NCBI GenBank assembly: GCA_964347995.1
Contig: CAYGBA010000035.1
Location: 1 to 16,322 of the forward strand
Length of the DNA: 16,322 nt
Reading direction: 5' to 3'
DNA from: GCA-020348365 sp964347995
GTDB taxonomy: Archaea; Thermoproteota; Bathyarchaeia; Bathyarchaeales; Bathyarchaeaceae
Part shown: positions 13,630-16,322 of the stretch, one piece after another
Position numbering within the stretch: position 1 is the stretch's first letter
How the letters are laid out: each line of letters starts with the position of its first letter
The notes under the pieces: model-generated
What the model was told of the DNA's origin: nothing
What the model saw: only the letters and a program-made list of their open reading frames with translations
The model's database searches: none
Translations under genes and position numbers: made by a program

Positions 13630-14499
13630 ATGGAGCCGATGATGAAGGGTAATCTCAAAGCGGTTCTTGCGTATAGGCTTAAACCACGCGAACTCAAGCT
13701 CCTATATAGATCCCACGACATAATCGGTGACATAGCAATCATCCGAATCCCAGAAGCCCTCAAACACAGAAGCAAAATCATCGCCGAAGCCATTATGCAG
13801 ACACAAAGGCGCCTGAGAACGGTGTTGCGTCAGGCTAGCCCTGTTTCCGGAGACCTCCGACTGCGCAAGCTGAAATGGGTTGCTGGCGAGAAGAAGACCG
13901 AAACCATTCATAAAGAGCACGGCTGCCTTCTCAAGGTCGACCTGAAAACATGCTACTTCTCACCCAGACTCTCACATGAGAGAATGAGAATCAGTCAACA
14001 AGTTCAAACAGGCGAAGTGATTGTAAACATGTTTTCCGGAGTGGGTTGCTACTCCATAATCATCGCCAAACATTCAGCGGCTCAGAAAATCTATTCCGTA
14101 GACATAAACCCAACTGCCGTTCAGTACATTCAAGAAAACGCTAAGCTCAACAAGGTCCGAGGGCGGGTTGTTCCGATCGATGGAGACGCAAAAAATGTGA
14201 TTGAGGAAGGGCTGCAGAGCATCGCAGATCGGATTCTCATGCCTCTGCCAAAAAGAGCCTGCGAATATCTCGACTATGCGGTGTTAGCGCTCAAGCCCGC
14301 GGGAGGATGGATTCATTATTACGACTTCGAACACGCTGACAAGGGCGAGTCTCCCGTTGAAAAAGTCAAGGCGAAAGTTTTCGAACGACTGCGCAATCTT
14401 AGTGTGGATTTTCAACCGCCCTTCGGACGGATCGTGAGAACTACTGGACCCCACTGGTACCAAGTAGCTTTAGACTTTCACCTAGAGAATATCTCTTAG
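13630..14499 (+). CDS. trm5: tRNA (guanine-37-N1)-methyltransferase, Trm5 family, short form
   Basis: A 289-residue Trm5-type enzyme, which methylates N1 of G37 next to the anticodon using S-adenosylmethionine to keep the reading frame. Family blocks are LRQASPVSGDLRLRKLKWVAG (66-86), KKTETIHKEHGC (88-99), YFSPRLSHERMRI (109-121), the SAM loop NMFSGVGCYSI (133-143), acidic VDIN (157-160), MPLPKRACEYL (204-214; the usual NLP motif) and IHYYDF. Archaeal Trm5 is usually about 330 residues; the N-terminal D1 domain that checks tRNA shape is absent here. Taw22-type or Taw2-type wyosine activities cannot be excluded, but MPLP favours Trm5. The ATG at 13630 coincides with the transcript start predicted from the TATA box. 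Stop is TAG. Confidence 0.9.
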   Translation: MEPMMKGNLKAVLAYRLKPRELKLLYRSHDIIGDIAIIRIPEALKHRSKIIAEAIMQTQRRLRTVLRQASPVSGDLRLRKLKWVAGEKKTETIHKEHGCLLKVDLKTCYFSPRLSHERMRISQQVQTGEVIVNMFSGVGCYSIIIAKHSAAQKIYSVDINPTAVQYIQENAKLNKVRGRVVPIDGDAKNVIEEGLQSIADRILMPLPKRACEYLDYAVLALKPAGGWIHYYDFEHADKGESPVEKVKAKVFERLRNLSVDFQPPFGRIVRTTGPHWYQVALDFHLENIS

Positions 14500-14556
14500 G
14501 TGTAATTTGATTTTGTTTCAAGCTCCGTCTAAATAGAAAAATCTCTGGGCGTACGC

Positions 14557-14582
14557 AAACCTTACCTTGTTCCAAGGTTTTT
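14557..14582 (+). terminator. Hairpin plus T-run after trm5
   Basis: AAACCTT (14557-14563) pairs with AAGGTTT (14574-14580), the latter running into five T at 14578-14582. Inside, CCTTG/CAAGG offers an alternative stem. It lies 58 bases after the trm5 stop and before the next TATA box. Confidence 0.45.
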
Positions 14583-14600
14583 CCTACAATCTCGGCAAAT

Positions 14601-14610
14601 CTTTTATAGG
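14601..14610 (+). promoter_or_regulatory. TATA box of the Trm112-like gene
   Basis: CTTTTATAGG is centred about 22-24 bases upstream of the ATG at 14627, implying a leaderless transcript and supporting that start. Confidence 0.5.
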
Positions 14611-14626
14611 TTCTAACAAAACACTA

Positions 14627-14932
14627 ATGATCGATTCGGAGGGGCACATTATCAAAAAGAAGCTAATGGACATCCTGGCTTGTCCAATCGACAAGTACTA
14701 TCCTCTTGAGTTGCACATCTTTGAAGAGAAGGACGAGATCGTGGAAGGTCTAATTGTTTGTCCGAAGTGTCTACGTTGGTATCCCATCCGAGATGAGATT
14801 CCAGAGATGCTACCAGATGAACTTCGAGAAGAAAAGGATGAATTGCCGTTCTTGCAAAAGTGGAAAGAGAAGATTCCCAAGAACATCCTCTCAGAGGGCA
14901 AACCCTTCAACCTTGAAGCAGAAGAAAGCTAG
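14627..14932 (+). CDS. trm112: Trm112-like zinc protein
   Basis: A 101-residue Trm112 family protein, the small partner that stabilises and activates several SAM methyltransferases acting on tRNA, rRNA and release factors in eukaryotes and archaea. The zinc site is C19-P-I-D22 and C45-P-K-C48; the first knuckle has Asp in place of the second Cys, as I recall from haloarchaeal Trm112 (CPxDK). RWYPIRDEIPEMLPDEL is the usual family end block, followed by a charged helical tail. The ATG at 14627 is chosen because the TATA box at 14601-14610 fits a leaderless start there. The frame is open to an ATG at 14567 that lies inside the upstream terminator hairpin. Its stop TAG overlaps the stop of the convergent gene in CTAG. 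Confidence 0.85.
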   Translation: MIDSEGHIIKKKLMDILACPIDKYYPLELHIFEEKDEIVEGLIVCPKCLRWYPIRDEIPEMLPDELREEKDELPFLQKWKEKIPKNILSEGKPFNLEAEES

Positions 14933-16308
14933 TCTAGAGATTTGCTCGCCAAAACTCCTCTTCCGACAGCACGATACACAAAACCCTCTCTCTCCGCCTT
15001 ATCAGGATTTATGACGCGCCCCATATCCACTATTGTAGCCGGCTTTTTCATCAAAAACTGGATTTTCCTTAAATTCAACCGCTTAAACCGCTTATGCCCC
15101 ACGGCAATGATCAAACAATCTGATCTCTCAACAGTCTTTGCCAACGTTCTTTCTGCTTGATATCCCATCTCAACCAACTCTTTGTGAGAAAATAGGGAGT
15201 CATACACCCACACACGGCCGCCTCTCCTTTTCAGCGCATCCACAAGTTTCTCCACCGAGGAACCTTCGCTTTCCCTCGTGTTTGGGCGAGAAGAAACACC
15301 GAAAACACATATCTTGGCTCTTCTCAGATTTTTTCCACATGCCCTCAATGCATCCTTTACAAGGCGAACTGTGTGACCTATCATTCCTTCATTCACTTTT
15401 CCAGCGAGTGCCAACATACGAAGCCTTTTGTTAAGAGCCTCTGCCTCATCGCTAAGAAGATGTGGTTCACCTATTGCGGAGCAACCAACGAGTTGAGGAC
15501 GCGGAATATGGGAGTGAGGGTTTCCGCCAGCCGCCTTCCAGGCTTCCATGAAGTCTATTCCTGCCTCTTCACAGAAACCAGCCAACTCGTTTACTAGCGC
15601 GATATTAACAGTATCATATACATTTTCTAAGAGCTTGACAATTTCTGCTGTCTTTATATTCCTCATCTCAACTATTTCGCCCTTAGTCACTGCCCCTAGG
15701 ACTACACATGCAGTCTTCAGGCTCTGCTCATTAATGGCTCCGACCACCCTTCTGTACTTGCTCCCATCTTGTAGAATATGCCCCGCCAACGGACTGTAGG
15801 CCAGACCGAAATCTCTTCCTGCTTCCAAGCCGGATGATTCTTCGAGGCTTTCTTTTACCAACCTTTCGGTTACACTTGGACCTATTTTACTTGTGAAAAT
15901 GAACAGAGATCCTTGAGGTAGACTGAGACCCACTTCTTTGCAGGTCCTCATTATGCATGAGTAATCAGGCGTTTTCCTTTTGTTGATGGCTACGGGAACA
16001 GAGAACACTATGATGTCGCTTGCTGAGGTAGCTTTCCTGACATCGCTTTCCACTTTGAGGTGATTTTGCTTTATGTGATTATTCAGGAGCGTGTTAAGGG
16101 TCCGTTCAGCGGAGGAAATTCTGCCTTTCTCTGTCTGGTTGAAGATATGGTGATCTGTATCGGCGTATACTACTTTGAATCCTGCTTTAGCGAAGAGGCA
16201 AGCTTGTTTTAAGCCGGTTTGTCCGCATCCTAGGATGCAAACAGTGTATTTTTTGCGTTTTTCAGGGGTATCGATGTCTTTCCTTTCTAGCATCATTGCC
16301 TTGGGCAT
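14929..16308 (-). CDS. Nucleotide-sugar dehydrogenase (UDP-glucose/GDP-mannose DH family), divergent active site
   Basis: A 459-residue member of the NAD-dependent four-electron sugar-nucleotide dehydrogenases that turn UDP-sugars or GDP-mannose into uronic acids. The N-terminal Rossmann loop is GCGQTG (27-32) with acidic D50. The central helix is KTAEIVKLLENVYDTVNIALVNELAGFCEEAGID with catalytic lysine K225. The C-terminal NAD-like domain begins near CVFGVSSRPNTRESEGSSVEKLVDAL. The catalytic cysteine block, normally GGHCxPxDP, here reads VGCSAIGEPHLL (274-285): C276 sits one place early and Ser occupies the usual Cys position. It may be an altered or inactive dehydrogenase, or the alignment may shift by one residue. 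The start is ATG at 16308, with further Met at codons 5 and 6. Stop is TAG. Confidence 0.88.
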   Translation of the reverse strand: MPKAMMLERKDIDTPEKRKKYTVCILGCGQTGLKQACLFAKAGFKVVYADTDHHIFNQTEKGRISSAERTLNTLLNNHIKQNHLKVESDVRKATSASDIIVFSVPVAINKRKTPDYSCIMRTCKEVGLSLPQGSLFIFTSKIGPSVTERLVKESLEESSGLEAGRDFGLAYSPLAGHILQDGSKYRRVVGAINEQSLKTACVVLGAVTKGEIVEMRNIKTAEIVKLLENVYDTVNIALVNELAGFCEEAGIDFMEAWKAAGGNPHSHIPRPQLVGCSAIGEPHLLSDEAEALNKRLRMLALAGKVNEGMIGHTVRLVKDALRACGKNLRRAKICVFGVSSRPNTRESEGSSVEKLVDALKRRGGRVWVYDSLFSHKELVEMGYQAERTLAKTVERSDCLIIAVGHKRFKRLNLRKIQFLMKKPATIVDMGRVINPDKAEREGFVYRAVGRGVLASKSLD

Positions 16309-16322
16309 TTTTGCTTACGTCA

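Noticed and set aside
1..16322. CRISPR array, insertion sequence or defence operon
   Set aside because: No regularly spaced repeats with spacers, no transposase frame and no recognisable defence proteins were seen.

Overview
The window reads as a chromosomal segment of an archaeon. Evidence: TATA boxes lie about 25 bases upstream of several starts, some placed so that transcripts would be leaderless. GGTGA/GGAGG ribosome sites match an archaeal anti-SD. The gene set includes a Trm5-type tRNA methyltransferase, a Trm112-like protein with the archaeal CPxD metal site, a small archaeal winged-helix regulator, TldD/TldE, and an integrase carrying a tRNA-derived attachment site. Many genes start with TTG or GTG. 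The protein styles recall Bathyarchaeia or related TACK archaea, but that placement comes from memory of family style, not from a marker gene.

Layout. Left edge (1-244): the N-terminal end of a minus-strand tyrosine integrase whose reading frame runs antisense through the 3' part of a tRNA-Gly(CCC), which looks like an embedded attachment site. 397-1925: MscL channel, then a cysteine-synthase-like enzyme with a cysteine-rich tail. 2068-3944: a UPF0016/TMEM165-type transporter interrupted by an in-frame TAG before its last membrane helix, and an MFS transporter. 3945-4353: a long non-coding stretch with its own TATA box and several hairpins. 4354-6096: a 52-residue zinc ribbon, a cupin, and a protein with an integrase-like helical N-terminus and a Cys-rich C-terminal domain. 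6461-7594: a second MFS transporter. 7682-10527: the tldE/tldD protease operon. 10633-10732: a 100-N scaffold gap. 10809-12661: a surface lipoprotein-like protein, a 57-residue zinc finger, a winged-helix regulator and a conserved hypothetical. 12662-12883: a gene-free stretch holding three pairs of GACATT repeats. 12884-16308: a sugar nucleotidyltransferase, Trm5, Trm112 and a nucleotide-sugar dehydrogenase.

How the genes work together. Most genes look like single units with their own promoters. The clear partnership is TldD/TldE (23-base spacing, same strand). The nucleotidyltransferase and nucleotide-sugar dehydrogenase suggest activated-sugar metabolism for surface glycans, although Trm5 and Trm112 sit between them. 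The integrase at the left edge is the only mobile-element signal. No CRISPR array, insertion sequence or recognisable defence system was seen. The best leads are the tRNA-embedded integrase, the amber-interrupted transporter, the structured non-coding stretch near 4030-4320, the paired GACATT repeats and the divergent active site of the nucleotide-sugar dehydrogenase.
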